Assembly (NCBI GenBank): GCA_000272025.2
Contig: AKCV02000022.1
Coordinates: forward strand, 62,001 to 126,000
From: Imbroritus primus
GTDB lineage: Bacteria > Pseudomonadota > Gammaproteobacteria > Burkholderiales > Burkholderiaceae
DNA: 64,000 bases
Direction: 5' to 3'
Below are positions 51,573 to 60,561 of the stretch, one piece after another. Under the pieces are notes generated by a model. The model was not told the DNA's origin and did no database searches. It saw nothing but the letters and a program-made list of their open reading frames with translations. The translations under genes were made by a program, and so were the position numbers. Numbering within the stretch: position 1 is the first letter of the stretch; the number at the start of each line of letters is the position of its first letter.

Positions 51573-52616
51573 TCAGAGGGCACGTACCACTTCCAGCACA
51601 TCGCTGCGCTCGGTGTACATGAGAAAAGCGCCGGATACCACCAGCGCCAGGCCCACCACGAAATTCCATGCCGGGAACTGCAGCGTAAAGGCCGACAGGA
51701 ACACCACGGCGAACGCGCCATACAGCGCCGCGATGGCCTGGCCGCGGCCCACGCCGATCAGCGGGAACGATTTGTACCAGGACACATAGCAGAAACCGAA
51801 GCTGATACCGGCCAGCGTGAGCCACGTCAGCGCCTTCAGGTTGAAGGTGTCGAGCACCATGTGCACCACGTCGATGTCGCCGAACAGCGCCAGCGCCGGT
51901 ACTACGAGGCAGGTCCAGTAGATGGTCTCGGCGGTGAAACGCACGGTGATGCCGCAATCGGGATCGGTCACATCCAGCGCACGGCCGGCGAGCGCGCCCT
52001 CCACGCCCCAACCCAGTGCCGCCATGGCGCCACCCAGATAGCCGAGCCAGGCGCTCTTGGCGCCCGAGGCGGCCGACAGCTCGCCGAGAATGCCTGGCGC
52101 GTAGATGGCAATGCCACCGCTGACGATCACCAGGATGCCAAGCGCGGCACGCATGGTGATTTTTTCGTTGTACCAGACGCGGGCAATGGACGCGCCGACG
52201 ATCGGGTACAGCAACCCGGCAATCGCGGCAAACACCGCGCCGACGTAGCCCATGGCCAGGAACGAACCGAAGATCGCCATCGGGCCGCCAAAGATGGCTG
52301 CGGCGAAATACCATTTGGAAATGCGGCGCACCCGCGAGAAGGTCCGCCCGAAGTCCGCCAGCTTGCCCAGCACCAGCAGCCAGACAAAGAGGAAGAACAG
52401 CACCGCCATGGCGTTGAATGTGGTGATCACGGCCGCCGCGGTCAGGAACTGGCGCGGATTGGCCATGTCCATCGTCGCGAACGGCGCTTCCTTCCACACC
52501 GCTGCACCTGGCACATACCACGCGCCCCACAACACGGCGCACCAGAGCGCCCAGATAAAGCCCCAGCGGATACTGCGGGCCCGGAACATCGCCTTCCCTT
52601 GCTGATTGTTCGTCAT
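51573..52616 (-). CDS. DMT superfamily transporter
   Basis: Membrane protein of 347 residues with about ten helices and a strong ribosome site (GGAGGATTC-ATG). Helices include FIWALWCAVLWGAWYVPGAA, YVGAVFAAIAGLLYPIVGAS and LWLTLAGIS-like segments. The repeats resemble the EamA/DMT fold, but the sequence is distinct from the EamA protein at 16.4 kb. The substrate is unknown. It leads an operon with the winged-helix and 36-residue genes. Upstream, a candidate promoter and a NarL-type 7-2-7 site suggest control by the adjacent two-component system. Confidence 0.85.
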   Translation of the reverse strand: MTNNQQGKAMFRARSIRWGFIWALWCAVLWGAWYVPGAAVWKEAPFATMDMANPRQFLTAAAVITTFNAMAVLFFLFVWLLVLGKLADFGRTFSRVRRISKWYFAAAIFGGPMAIFGSFLAMGYVGAVFAAIAGLLYPIVGASIARVWYNEKITMRAALGILVIVSGGIAIYAPGILGELSAASGAKSAWLGYLGGAMAALGWGVEGALAGRALDVTDPDCGITVRFTAETIYWTCLVVPALALFGDIDVVHMVLDTFNLKALTWLTLAGISFGFCYVSWYKSFPLIGVGRGQAIAALYGAFAVVFLSAFTLQFPAWNFVVGLALVVSGAFLMYTERSDVLEVVRAL

Positions 52617-52703
52617 GAATCCTCCTGTGGTCGGCGGCGGTGTGCCGCCTGTCTCCTGTCGTTGTCCTGTCCGTGCACGGAGGTGTGCGGACAAGTGGAG
52701 ACG

Positions 52704-52764
52704 ATTATTGGAGGACTTCGGAGGCCGGACAATAATCCAGAATGGACATACCTACAAAGTGGTA
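52704..52764 (-). promoter_or_regulatory. Candidate promoter with NarL-type 7-2-7 site
   Basis: On the minus strand, TTGTCC (52732-52727) and AATAAT (52709-52704) are 17 bases apart, giving a start near 52697. At 52749-52764 lies TACCTAC-AA-AGTGGTA, which matches the NarL 7-2-7 consensus (two inverted TACYYMT heptamers, 2-base spacer) at 12 of 14 informative positions. Its centre is near -59.5. Just upstream is another palindrome, TACCG / CGGTA (52780-52796). Confidence 0.6.
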
Positions 52765-52898
52765 GTCGGTTGCATGTTTTACCGGCAAAAGCGGTAGGCT
52801 GCCACCAATGAAAAAGCCACCGCGCCTGCACGTTGCAGACGGGGTGGCCAACATTCCACGCGAGACGTTACGGGCGGCAGACTTGCCGGCAAGACTGG

Positions 52899-53546
52899 TC
52901 AGTGGCGGGACTTGTCCCGCTCATGACGCCAGACGACCGCTTCCAGCCGGGAATGCAGGTTCAGCTTGTGCAGCACATGCTTCACATGCACCTTGACCGT
53001 ACCGACGCTGATGCCGAGCTGCCGCGCAATGGTCTTGTTGCACATGCCTTCGCCCAGGAAGTCGAGCACCTCGGCCTCGCGCGCCGTCAGGTCGGCCTGC
53101 GCGGCTGGCATGCGCTGGTTGGTGGCAAGCGCATTGATGAGGCTGCCAGTCACCGACTCGCTCAGCACCGAAGCGCCGTTGGCGGCCTTCTTCAGGTGTT
53201 CGCAGAGGTCCTCGGGTTCCATGTCCTTCAGCAGGTAGCCATGCGCCCCGGCGCGCAGCGCCATCATCACGTCGCGCTCGTTGTCGGAGACGGTGAGCAT
53301 GATGTAGCGGGCATCGACCTGGCGTTCGCGCAGCAGGCCGAGCGTCTCGATCCCGCTCATGCCCGGCATGTTGAGATCGACCAGGATCACGTCCGGGTGC
53401 AGTTCCTCGGCCAGCTCCACACCCTCCTGGCCGGAAGCCGCCTCACCCACCACACGAAAACTGTCGTCCATCGCGATCAGCTGTGCCAGGCCCTTGCGGA
53501 ACAGCGCGTGATCGTCAATGAGCAGCACGGTATTGCACGTCGCCAT
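52899..53546 (-). CDS. NarL/UhpA-type response regulator
   Basis: Protein of 215 residues. The receiver starts NTVLLIDDHALFRKGLAQLI with acidic pocket residues, the phospho-acceptor Asp in VILVDLNMPGMSGIETLGLL and a conserved Lys in GYLLKDMEPEDLCEHLKKAA. The LuxR-type output domain is LTAREAEVLDFLGEGMCNKT and LGISVGTVKVHVKHVLHKLN. The YLLKDMEPEDL and VKVHVKHVLHKL segments are strikingly like E. coli NarL. The cognate kinase is encoded upstream on the same strand. Confidence 0.92.
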   Translation of the reverse strand: MATCNTVLLIDDHALFRKGLAQLIAMDDSFRVVGEAASGQEGVELAEELHPDVILVDLNMPGMSGIETLGLLRERQVDARYIMLTVSDNERDVMMALRAGAHGYLLKDMEPEDLCEHLKKAANGASVLSESVTGSLINALATNQRMPAAQADLTAREAEVLDFLGEGMCNKTIARQLGISVGTVKVHVKHVLHKLNLHSRLEAVVWRHERDKSRH

Positions 53547-53802
53547 TGCTGTCTGTCTCCATCTCGTTATCGTCGAACGCCAGCCATCTTCACGGGCCGG
53601 CGGTTCTGCCAGTGCCGTTACCAACACCAGTACGGCAATGCCTTTGCAGGGGTTTCCCAACAACTGCTCTTTCGCTCCACATCCTACACCCGGCAAGTGC
53701 CGTTTGGCTGTGGGCAATAACCATGAGTCGCATGCCTGTGCGACGCATCTGTCACCCGGCCCAGGCGGATGGCCAGCGCCCGGCTGTGACGCATCGATTG
53801 CC

Positions 53803-55491
53803 CTACGCGAATGGCGTGCCGGGACGGAAACGCACCAGCACCTGGCATCCGCCCTCGGGCCGGTTCATGATCGACAATGCGCCGCCCAGGCTCAGCGCCC
53901 GCTCGCGCATGATGCTGGTGCCATGGCGGTTATGCGCGTCTGCTGCCGGGTCGATGCCAAGGCCGTCATCCTCCACGGAAATGACGATCTCGCCGCCCGT
54001 ATCCGGCGCCAGCTTCACGGTCGCCTGCGTGGCACGGGCATGGCGCACGATATTCGACAGCGCTTCACGCACGATCTGGACGACATGAAACTCTTCATTG
54101 GCACTCAACTGGCAACCCTTTAGGCGGTTGTCCAGCAGCATTACCACGCTGCTGCGCGCGCCATATTCTTCCAGCGCCTCATCCAGCGCCACAGTGAGCC
54201 CACCGACATTGATCTGCGCGCGGAACGTGGTAATCAGTTCGCGCAGCTTGCGATACGCGCCGTTCAGGCCGTCGCGCAACTCCTCAGCCGCGCCGGCTAC
54301 CGCCTCGCGCTCGCTGCCGCGTTCCAGCATAGCCTGCAGGCGGCTGACCTGGATCTTGCTGAACGACAGCGATTGCGCCAGCGAATCGTGCAGCTCCCGC
54401 GCCATGGCCGTGCGCTCTTCGATCAACGCCACGCGCCGCCCTTCGCGCGTACGCTGGGCATGCCCGATGGCGACGGCCAGATGGCGCGCCGCCAGCCCTG
54501 CCAGGCGCGCGTGGTGTTCCGGGTGTTCGGGCAGCAGATCGCAGACCAGAAACAGATGGCCAAAGACCTCGCGCCCCTCCACGATGGCCACGGCCACGCC
54601 GTAACCGGCAGACACGTCGTCCGCAAGCACTCCGACAGGCGGCAGTTCGAACGCTTCATAGGGACCGCTCACCACCACGCCGCGCGCATGCTCCAGTTGC
54701 GCCCAGCCGAGCGTGCCGGCGTGGAACAGCGCCGGTACCTGCAGGAACTCGCTGGCTTCGTCACTCAAACAGATGCCACAGGCGCGCACGGGCACTGTGT
54801 CGACCAGCGCCTGTGCCACTTCCTCCAGCGCCTTCTGGCCTGGCATGGGTCCGGAGAGCGCAGCGAGCATGCGCTCCACCAACTGCAGCGAGGCATCTCC
54901 GCCAGCATGGACTGGCCCCTCCTCGCTGACCTCGGGCGCGCTGCCTGTGAGGGCGCGGCGCAAGCGCAAGCCGATCAACAGGCCGCCGGCGGCAACCACG
55001 AACAATGCGATCCGCACCATGATGTCGATGCGCAGATGGCGATCGAGTTCTTCAGCAGTCGCCAGTGCCGCCGCAGCTACCTGTTGCTGTGCGCCCAGCA
55101 TGTCCTCGCGCACTGTCGCGGGCATCGCCTCGCGGAATGGCACGTCGGCGAGCAGCGTGCGTGCATCCGCGAGCCACTGGAGGCGTGCAGCATCACCGCC
55201 GGCCTGGTCAGCAGGGGAGGCTGAAGAGGGTGAGGCAGATAATGACGCAGAAGGTATTGTGGAAGGCGCTGAAGACATGGCGGCAAGCAATGCTGCGCGC
55301 TGTTGCAGTGCAGTCGCATCGGCAATGAATCGGACTGCGTCATGCGTCCACGCCGCAGTCAGCACCGGCTGTGCGAGCAGGGCGAGCGCGGCAAAGAGGG
55401 CCACGCCCACGACGATGGCCCAATGGCGCACCCGCACGCGTTGCCGGGCCAGCAAAAGCAAGTATGATAGCGGGGCGCGTTGGGTAGCCAT
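53803..55491 (-). CDS. NarX-like sensor histidine kinase
   Basis: Kinase of 562 residues from the ATG at 55491; an upstream ATG at 55542 is possible. One N-terminal membrane helix (WAIVVGVALFAALALLAQPV) and a second (MVRIALFVVAAGGLLIGLRL) enclose a sensor loop with TALQQRAALLAAMSS, loosely like the NarX P-box. A cytoplasmic GAF-like region follows (YGVAVAIVEGREVFGHLFLV). The H-box is ARELHDSLAQSLSFSKIQVS, as in the HisKA_3 family (NarX, UhpB), and the ATPase has SVEDDGLGIDP. The ligand is unknown; nitrate is not assured because the P-box is degenerate. Confidence 0.9.
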   Translation of the reverse strand: MATQRAPLSYLLLLARQRVRVRHWAIVVGVALFAALALLAQPVLTAAWTHDAVRFIADATALQQRAALLAAMSSAPSTIPSASLSASPSSASPADQAGGDAARLQWLADARTLLADVPFREAMPATVREDMLGAQQQVAAAALATAEELDRHLRIDIMVRIALFVVAAGGLLIGLRLRRALTGSAPEVSEEGPVHAGGDASLQLVERMLAALSGPMPGQKALEEVAQALVDTVPVRACGICLSDEASEFLQVPALFHAGTLGWAQLEHARGVVVSGPYEAFELPPVGVLADDVSAGYGVAVAIVEGREVFGHLFLVCDLLPEHPEHHARLAGLAARHLAVAIGHAQRTREGRRVALIEERTAMARELHDSLAQSLSFSKIQVSRLQAMLERGSEREAVAGAAEELRDGLNGAYRKLRELITTFRAQINVGGLTVALDEALEEYGARSSVVMLLDNRLKGCQLSANEEFHVVQIVREALSNIVRHARATQATVKLAPDTGGEIVISVEDDGLGIDPAADAHNRHGTSIMRERALSLGGALSIMNRPEGGCQVLVRFRPGTPFA

Positions 55492-55591
55492 GCCGGAATA
55501 TCCTGCTGTAGGTTCTGCTGCCGATCCTGATGATTCGCGCATTTCAGCCTGGTATCGAGTCTGACGAAAGATCGGACGGATAGGAGACGCA

Positions 55592-57931
55592 ATGCTGACA
55601 GTCTGGCTGTACCTGACCGGCGCGCTTGCTGCCTGCGGGTACGCGATCGGCGCAGCCATGGGTTGGATCCCCTCGACGACACCGCTTGCCGCCTTGTGCC
55701 TTGGCGTGGCGCTGGCTTTCGTCCTGACCGCCGAATTCGCCAACCGCCGTGCCCATCGCAACGCGTTTGCCGGCCTGCGCGTCCTGGGCGGCCGCGCGCT
55801 GCCGCGCGAACGCGATTACCGCGCACTGGTCAACCGCGTCGACGATGTCATTTTCGAGACCGACACGGACGCCACGCTGACGTTTCTCAGCGACGCGTGG
55901 AAGAACGTCACGCTGCTCGATGTGCAAGCCTGCCTGCATACCCCGTTGTTCCGCTATCTCCATCCGGACGATCATGCCCTTAACCGCGAGCAGTTTCTCA
56001 CACTCCTGTCGAATCGCGGTGGCCCAGGCCGCTACGAAACGCGCCTGATCAACCGCGATGGCCAACAGTGCTGGGTCGAGTTGCGCATCCGTCCGTTGAC
56101 CGACCGGCGCGGCACTGTGACCGGCATCACCGGCGTCATGTCGGACATCCAGTCGCGCAAACGCGCCGAAGATATCCTGCGCGCCCGCGACCGCGGCCTC
56201 TCGACCCTGCTCGATCACCTGCCCGGCATGGCATTCCGCTGCCGCAACGACCGCAGCTGGACCATGGAATTCGTGAGCGATGGCTGCTTCGACCTCACCG
56301 GCTACGAAGCCGTGGATCTGCTCAACCAGCCGTCCTACGAAAAACTGATCCATGCCGAAGACCGCCGCTACGTGTGGGACTACGTCCAGAACCAGCTGGC
56401 ACAGGGCAAGGCGTACCACCTCCGGTACCGCCTGCGCACGCGCGAAGGTCAGGAGAAATGGGTCGACGAACGTGGCCGTGGCGTGTTCGCCGGAGACGGC
56501 GCACTGCTGGCGATCGAAGGCTTCGTGTCCGACATCAGCAGCCAGAAGCGCGAGGAAGAGCGCGTCGAGCGCGAGCCGCTGCGCGACACACTCACAGGTC
56601 TCAAGAGCCGCGCCCTGCTGACCGACCGCATCACGTCGGCCATGGAACAGCAGCGGCCATTCCTGGTGCTGTGCATCGACATCGACAATCTCAAGCGCAT
56701 CAACGAACGGCATGGCCGTGCCGCCGGCGATGCGTTGCTGCGCGGCGTCGGCGAGCGTCTTGCCGCGCTGTGTGCCAGCGGCCTCGCCGCAGCCCGGCAC
56801 GGCGGCGACGAGTTCGCCATCCTCGCGCCCCTGGATCACCCGTTGCCGGAGGCTCCGGGGCTGCCGCAGTTGACGCATCAGGCAGCAGCGACGCTGCACG
56901 ATCCCCATACGGCCGGCGTACTGCACGGCCTCGCGCTGGCGGACCGCATCGCGCGTCTCCTCGAACGGCCATTCGTGATCGCCGACCGCACGCTCTCGCT
57001 CACGGCCCGTATCGGCATCGCCCTGAGCACGGACAAACACGCCGACGCCGGTGCCGTGCTGCAAAGTGCGCTGCATGCTGCCTATTCCGCGCAGTGGAGC
57101 GACACTGGCAGCGCCGTGCGCTACGCTTTTGCGGGGGATGACGTACGTCAGGCAGCGCTGGCATGGCGCCACTCCGCCGCCGAGTTCGCGCGCGAATTCA
57201 ATATGACGGATCTGTCCGGCCTGTCGGTGACGCTGGCACGCGTCATCGCTGCACCGCGAGGGGCACAGGGCGCGCTGGCTACGCTGCCGGACTGGCGTGA
57301 GGCCCGGCTGCAGTGGCACAGCCCACGCATCGGCATCGTGCCAACGGCTCACCTGTTCACCCATGCCGCGGCCAACGGCACGCTCGGCACGCTCGCCGAA
57401 GCCGCTACGCGCCTCTTGTGCGCACGCGCGCTGCCGCAGCTGCAAGCCGGCGAGCGCCTGTGCCTGTCCTTCGAAGATGCCCTGCCCGACAACGCCTTGC
57501 TGCTGGGCGTGCAGCACGGCCTGCCGGCCACCGACGCCGGAACGAGCGCCACGTGCGACATCCTGCTTGGCGTGCCGGCCCTGCCGGCTGCAGGTGTAGC
57601 CCCAGGCGCGGCAACCTCCGCGGAACCCCTCACAGCAAACCTCGATGCGGCCTTCACCACGCTGCGCGAGGCCGGGGTACGAATCGGCATCGACATCACG
57701 ATACTCGGCCATGCGAACGAGATTCCTGCGCCGGACTGGCTGGGCCGCGCCGACTACTGGCGCATCCGGTTCGATGCCACGCGGCCGCTGCCAGCGCGAC
57801 TTGCGCGCATGATCGAGACCGCCGCCGCACACGGTATTCCCGTGGTGGCGGCAGGCGCGACAACGCATCCGGCCGCCCTCGCCTGCACCCACTGGACGGT
57901 ACCGGACCACCTGCACCAGGCGAGCGCCTGA
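55592..57931 (+). CDS. PAS-PAS-GGDEF protein with degenerate EAL domain
   Basis: Protein of 779 residues. Two membrane helices at the N-terminus are followed by two PAS domains (YRALVNRVDDVIFETDTDAT and LSTLLDHLPGMAFRCRNDRS). The GGDEF domain is active-looking: RDTLTGLKSRALLTDRI and ARHGGDEFAILAPLDH, with no RxxD I-site just before it. The C-terminal third has the outline of an EAL domain (LQWHSPRIGIVPTAHLFTHA, ATRLLCARALPQLQAGERLC) but lacks EAL, the NxS and the DDFGxG motifs, so it is unlikely to cleave c-di-GMP. It could bind c-di-GMP or act as a scaffold. It is divergent from the histidine kinase. Confidence 0.88.
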   Translation: MLTVWLYLTGALAACGYAIGAAMGWIPSTTPLAALCLGVALAFVLTAEFANRRAHRNAFAGLRVLGGRALPRERDYRALVNRVDDVIFETDTDATLTFLSDAWKNVTLLDVQACLHTPLFRYLHPDDHALNREQFLTLLSNRGGPGRYETRLINRDGQQCWVELRIRPLTDRRGTVTGITGVMSDIQSRKRAEDILRARDRGLSTLLDHLPGMAFRCRNDRSWTMEFVSDGCFDLTGYEAVDLLNQPSYEKLIHAEDRRYVWDYVQNQLAQGKAYHLRYRLRTREGQEKWVDERGRGVFAGDGALLAIEGFVSDISSQKREEERVEREPLRDTLTGLKSRALLTDRITSAMEQQRPFLVLCIDIDNLKRINERHGRAAGDALLRGVGERLAALCASGLAAARHGGDEFAILAPLDHPLPEAPGLPQLTHQAAATLHDPHTAGVLHGLALADRIARLLERPFVIADRTLSLTARIGIALSTDKHADAGAVLQSALHAAYSAQWSDTGSAVRYAFAGDDVRQAALAWRHSAAEFAREFNMTDLSGLSVTLARVIAAPRGAQGALATLPDWREARLQWHSPRIGIVPTAHLFTHAAANGTLGTLAEAATRLLCARALPQLQAGERLCLSFEDALPDNALLLGVQHGLPATDAGTSATCDILLGVPALPAAGVAPGAATSAEPLTANLDAAFTTLREAGVRIGIDITILGHANEIPAPDWLGRADYWRIRFDATRPLPARLARMIETAAAHGIPVVAAGATTHPAALACTHWTVPDHLHQASA

Positions 57932-57947
57932 GCCTCGCGCCATCGCG

Positions 57948-58745
57948 TCAGAATGTCCGCTTCAGCCCGATGATCCAGTGCGCCTTGCCCAACCGCTTGC
58001 CGTCCGCCACCCATAGGTCGCGGTCGGCATTGGTCCCGGTGTAGGCAAACGACGCCGACCATCCTTCACCGAAGGCCTTGGTGACGCCCACGCGCCAGTC
58101 GGTGTAGTTGTAGGCGCTGTAGTGGCGCACGAACTGGCGGCCGATATGCAGGCCGAGCGTGACCTCGTACGGCAGCGGCACGTCCGCGTTCAGCTCGATA
58201 TAGCCCGAGCCGCGCGAACTGCCCTGGTTAGTGCCCATCGAAGCGCTGTTGTAGCCGAAGAAGTCGGTCAGCGTATGCGAGTACTTCAGTGTCAGGATCT
58301 TCCAGCCCACCGAGCCATAGGCTTCGAGCGTGTTGTACTTTTCGCGTGTGCCGGGCAGGCGGGGATTGCCTGGATAGTAGAACTGCAGCAGACCGGCATC
58401 AAAGCGCCAGTCGCCGGTGGACCACGCATAGCCACCATAGAAATCCGTCTCCAGGCTCGCATCGTTGATGGCCTTGGAGCTCACGTTGGTTCCCCACACA
58501 CCGAGATACAGGCCGCTGGCGTGCGCATAATCGAAACCGCCCTGGATCGCCGGGCGGTTCTGCGTATAGGTCATGCCACGGAAGACATAGTTGCTGATCA
58601 GTCCGACATTGGCAGTGAAGGTATGGGGGCTGGCTGCGGTAGCTGGCTCCTGCGCCAGCCCGGTGGTCGATACGGAGAGTGCTGCGCTGGCGGCCAGGAC
58701 ATGAAACAGGGACTGCCGGGTACGGCGGACGTGCTGTGCGTGCAT
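57948..58745 (-). CDS. TorF-family outer membrane protein
   Basis: Protein of 265 residues with a signal peptide (FHVLAASAALSVSTTGLAQE). The TorF/Gcw_chp motifs are visible: FTANVGLISNYVFRGMTYTQ and PAIQGGFDYAHASGLYLGVW, followed by strands GDWRFDAGLLQFYYPGNPRL and a C-terminal strand ending in RTF (Phe-terminal, the usual outer-membrane assembly signal). It is predicted to form a small beta-barrel; its cargo is unknown. An upstream in-frame extension is ignored because it would precede the signal peptide. Confidence 0.88.
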   Translation of the reverse strand: MHAQHVRRTRQSLFHVLAASAALSVSTTGLAQEPATAASPHTFTANVGLISNYVFRGMTYTQNRPAIQGGFDYAHASGLYLGVWGTNVSSKAINDASLETDFYGGYAWSTGDWRFDAGLLQFYYPGNPRLPGTREKYNTLEAYGSVGWKILTLKYSHTLTDFFGYNSASMGTNQGSSRGSGYIELNADVPLPYEVTLGLHIGRQFVRHYSAYNYTDWRVGVTKAFGEGWSASFAYTGTNADRDLWVADGKRLGKAHWIIGLKRTF

Positions 58746-58803
58746 GGGGAACCTCTCAACGTAAGGCGGGCGGCCAGGCCGCCCGCATGTGGGAATGTGA
58801 GAA

Positions 58804-59760
58804 TCAGAAGTGACTGCGCAACTCTTGCCCGACTTCGAAGATGTCGCCAACGATGCCGTACTTGGCAATCGTGAAGATGGAGGCTTCGGGATCGGTATTC
58901 ACGGCGACGATGGTGTCCACGTGCTTCATGCCGGCCATGTGCTGCACCGAACCGGAGATGCCCATCGCGATGTACAGCTTGCAGTTCGCCGCCGTCTTGC
59001 CGGACTGTCCGACCTGGCGCGACTTGGGCAGCCAGCCGGCATCCGCGATGGGGCGCGAGCAGCCGAGCGTGGCCTGAAGGCTGTCGGCCAGTTCCATGAA
59101 CTGCTCGACGTTGTCTTCCTCGCCCACACCGCGCCCGATCGACATGATGAAATCGGCGCCGGGAATGTCCACGTCATCCGCCGCGGCCGGCTCCTCGAAG
59201 CCGAGGTGCTGGCTGCGCGCCGTGACAGCCGCCGCGGCCTGCAACGAGACCACGGGCGTACCGGCTGTTTCCACCGGCTTGTAGGAGCCAGGCCGTACCG
59301 TCAGCAGCACGACCTGGCGGTCCGGGAACTCGACTTCCACATTGACCTTCTGTCCGTAGCCAGAACGTGTGGCTACCCAGCCGCCGTCCTTCTCGATCTT
59401 GAACACGTCGGTGGTAAAGCCGTAGCCGCCCCGCACTGCCAGCGGCGCGGCGTAGCCGAGCGTATCCACGCTGTGCGGCACCAGCACCAGCGACGGAGTG
59501 CGCGCGTCGATCAGCGCACGCACCGAAGCTTCGTACACATCCGGATCGAAATCGTTGCCGGCCGCCGCCATGGCGATGATCTCGTCAACGCCCTCGAGCT
59601 TCAGCTGCTCGACATACGCCGCGGTATCCGCGCCGATGACCGCCACCCAGACTGGCTCGCCCGTGGCAGCCTTGAGCGCCGTGGCCGCGGCCACCAGCTC
59701 GCGGCTGACGGGGCGCAGTTCACCCTTGCGATGTTCAGTCACTACCAGAATGCCGCTCAT
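58804..59760 (-). CDS. etfA: Electron transfer flavoprotein alpha subunit
   Basis: Protein of 318 residues that carries FAD and accepts electrons from dehydrogenases with EtfB. The N-terminal domain begins MSGILVVTEHRKGELRPVSR, and the FAD-binding C-terminal part contains LGCSRPIADAGWLPKSRQVG, QSGKTAANCKLYIAMGISGS, VQHMAGM and NTDPEASIFTIAKYGIVGD. These are typical ETF-alpha motifs. The ATG is directly after the etfB stop. Confidence 0.93.
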   Translation of the reverse strand: MSGILVVTEHRKGELRPVSRELVAAATALKAATGEPVWVAVIGADTAAYVEQLKLEGVDEIIAMAAAGNDFDPDVYEASVRALIDARTPSLVLVPHSVDTLGYAAPLAVRGGYGFTTDVFKIEKDGGWVATRSGYGQKVNVEVEFPDRQVVLLTVRPGSYKPVETAGTPVVSLQAAAAVTARSQHLGFEEPAAADDVDIPGADFIMSIGRGVGEEDNVEQFMELADSLQATLGCSRPIADAGWLPKSRQVGQSGKTAANCKLYIAMGISGSVQHMAGMKHVDTIVAVNTDPEASIFTIAKYGIVGDIFEVGQELRSHF

Positions 59761-60561
59761 TTATGCTTCTCCTCGAAATTCCTTGATCAGTTGCGCGAGC
59801 TTCGCTGCCTGTTCGGCCGGCGTGCCTTCGATCATCTGGGCACGGCCACGCTCAGGCACGTACATGCGGCGCACGCGCGACAGCGAACCAGCCACGCCAA
59901 GATCGCCCGGAGCTACGCCGAGCGCAGCGGGTTCCAACACTTCGATCTCGCGGGATGCCGCCTGCTTGATGCCGCGCAGCGAGGCGTAGCGCGGCGTGTT
60001 GATACCGAGCTGCAGCGTCAGCACGGCCGGGCACTCGACGCGTACCTGCGCGTACAGCCCCCCTTCCAGTTCGCGGCGCACGGTGGCGGTGTTGGCGCCC
60101 GGCTGGTACTCCAGCGCCGCAACCACGGCGGCATGCGGCGCATCCAGCAACGCCGCCAATGCCATACCGGTGGCGCCGTAGGCATGGTCGGAACCCTGCA
60201 CGCCAGCAAACACCAGCGCGGCGTTCTCGCGGCGCGCCAGCGCTGCCAGAACCCGTGCCACGGCAATCGGATCCGCTTCCTCGAGCGCATCGCTCCAGAT
60301 GCGGATGGCGCGATCCGCGCCCTTGGCCAGGCACTTGCGCAACTCTTCATCGGCACTGTCCGGGCCGACCGTCACAACCACCACTTCGATGCCTTCGCCA
60401 CCTGGCCCTTCCTTCAGGCGCATGGCTTCCTCGAGCGTGTAGTTGTCCCATTCGTTGAGGTCGTGCAGCAGGAAATCGGGATCGACATCGCGGCCATCGC
60501 CGCGCATCTCGAAGTCCTCATCCAGCGCAGCCACCTGCTTGATCGTCACCAGTATCTTCAT
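59761..60561 (-). CDS. etfB: Electron transfer flavoprotein beta subunit
   Basis: Protein of 266 residues. The start MKILVTIKQVAALDEDFEMR is typical of ETF-beta (MKxLVxVKQVxD). NEWDNYTLEEAMRLKEG, ALVFAGVQGSDHAYGATGMA and the recognition-loop region QLGINTPRYASLRGIKQAAS follow. Its start overlaps the stop of the LRV-repeat gene (ATGA), and etfA follows at once, so the three genes are translationally linked. With the upstream Fe-S oxidoreductase this unit probably moves electrons from a dehydrogenase to quinone. Confidence 0.92.
   Translation of the reverse strand: MKILVTIKQVAALDEDFEMRGDGRDVDPDFLLHDLNEWDNYTLEEAMRLKEGPGGEGIEVVVVTVGPDSADEELRKCLAKGADRAIRIWSDALEEADPIAVARVLAALARRENAALVFAGVQGSDHAYGATGMALAALLDAPHAAVVAALEYQPGANTATVRRELEGGLYAQVRVECPAVLTLQLGINTPRYASLRGIKQAASREIEVLEPAALGVAPGDLGVAGSLSRVRRMYVPERGRAQMIEGTPAEQAAKLAQLIKEFRGEA

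Noticed and set aside
55544-57943. Minus-strand frame of about 800 codons opposite the PAS-GGDEF gene
   Set aside because: The plus strand carries clear PAS and GGDEF motifs; the opposite frame has none.
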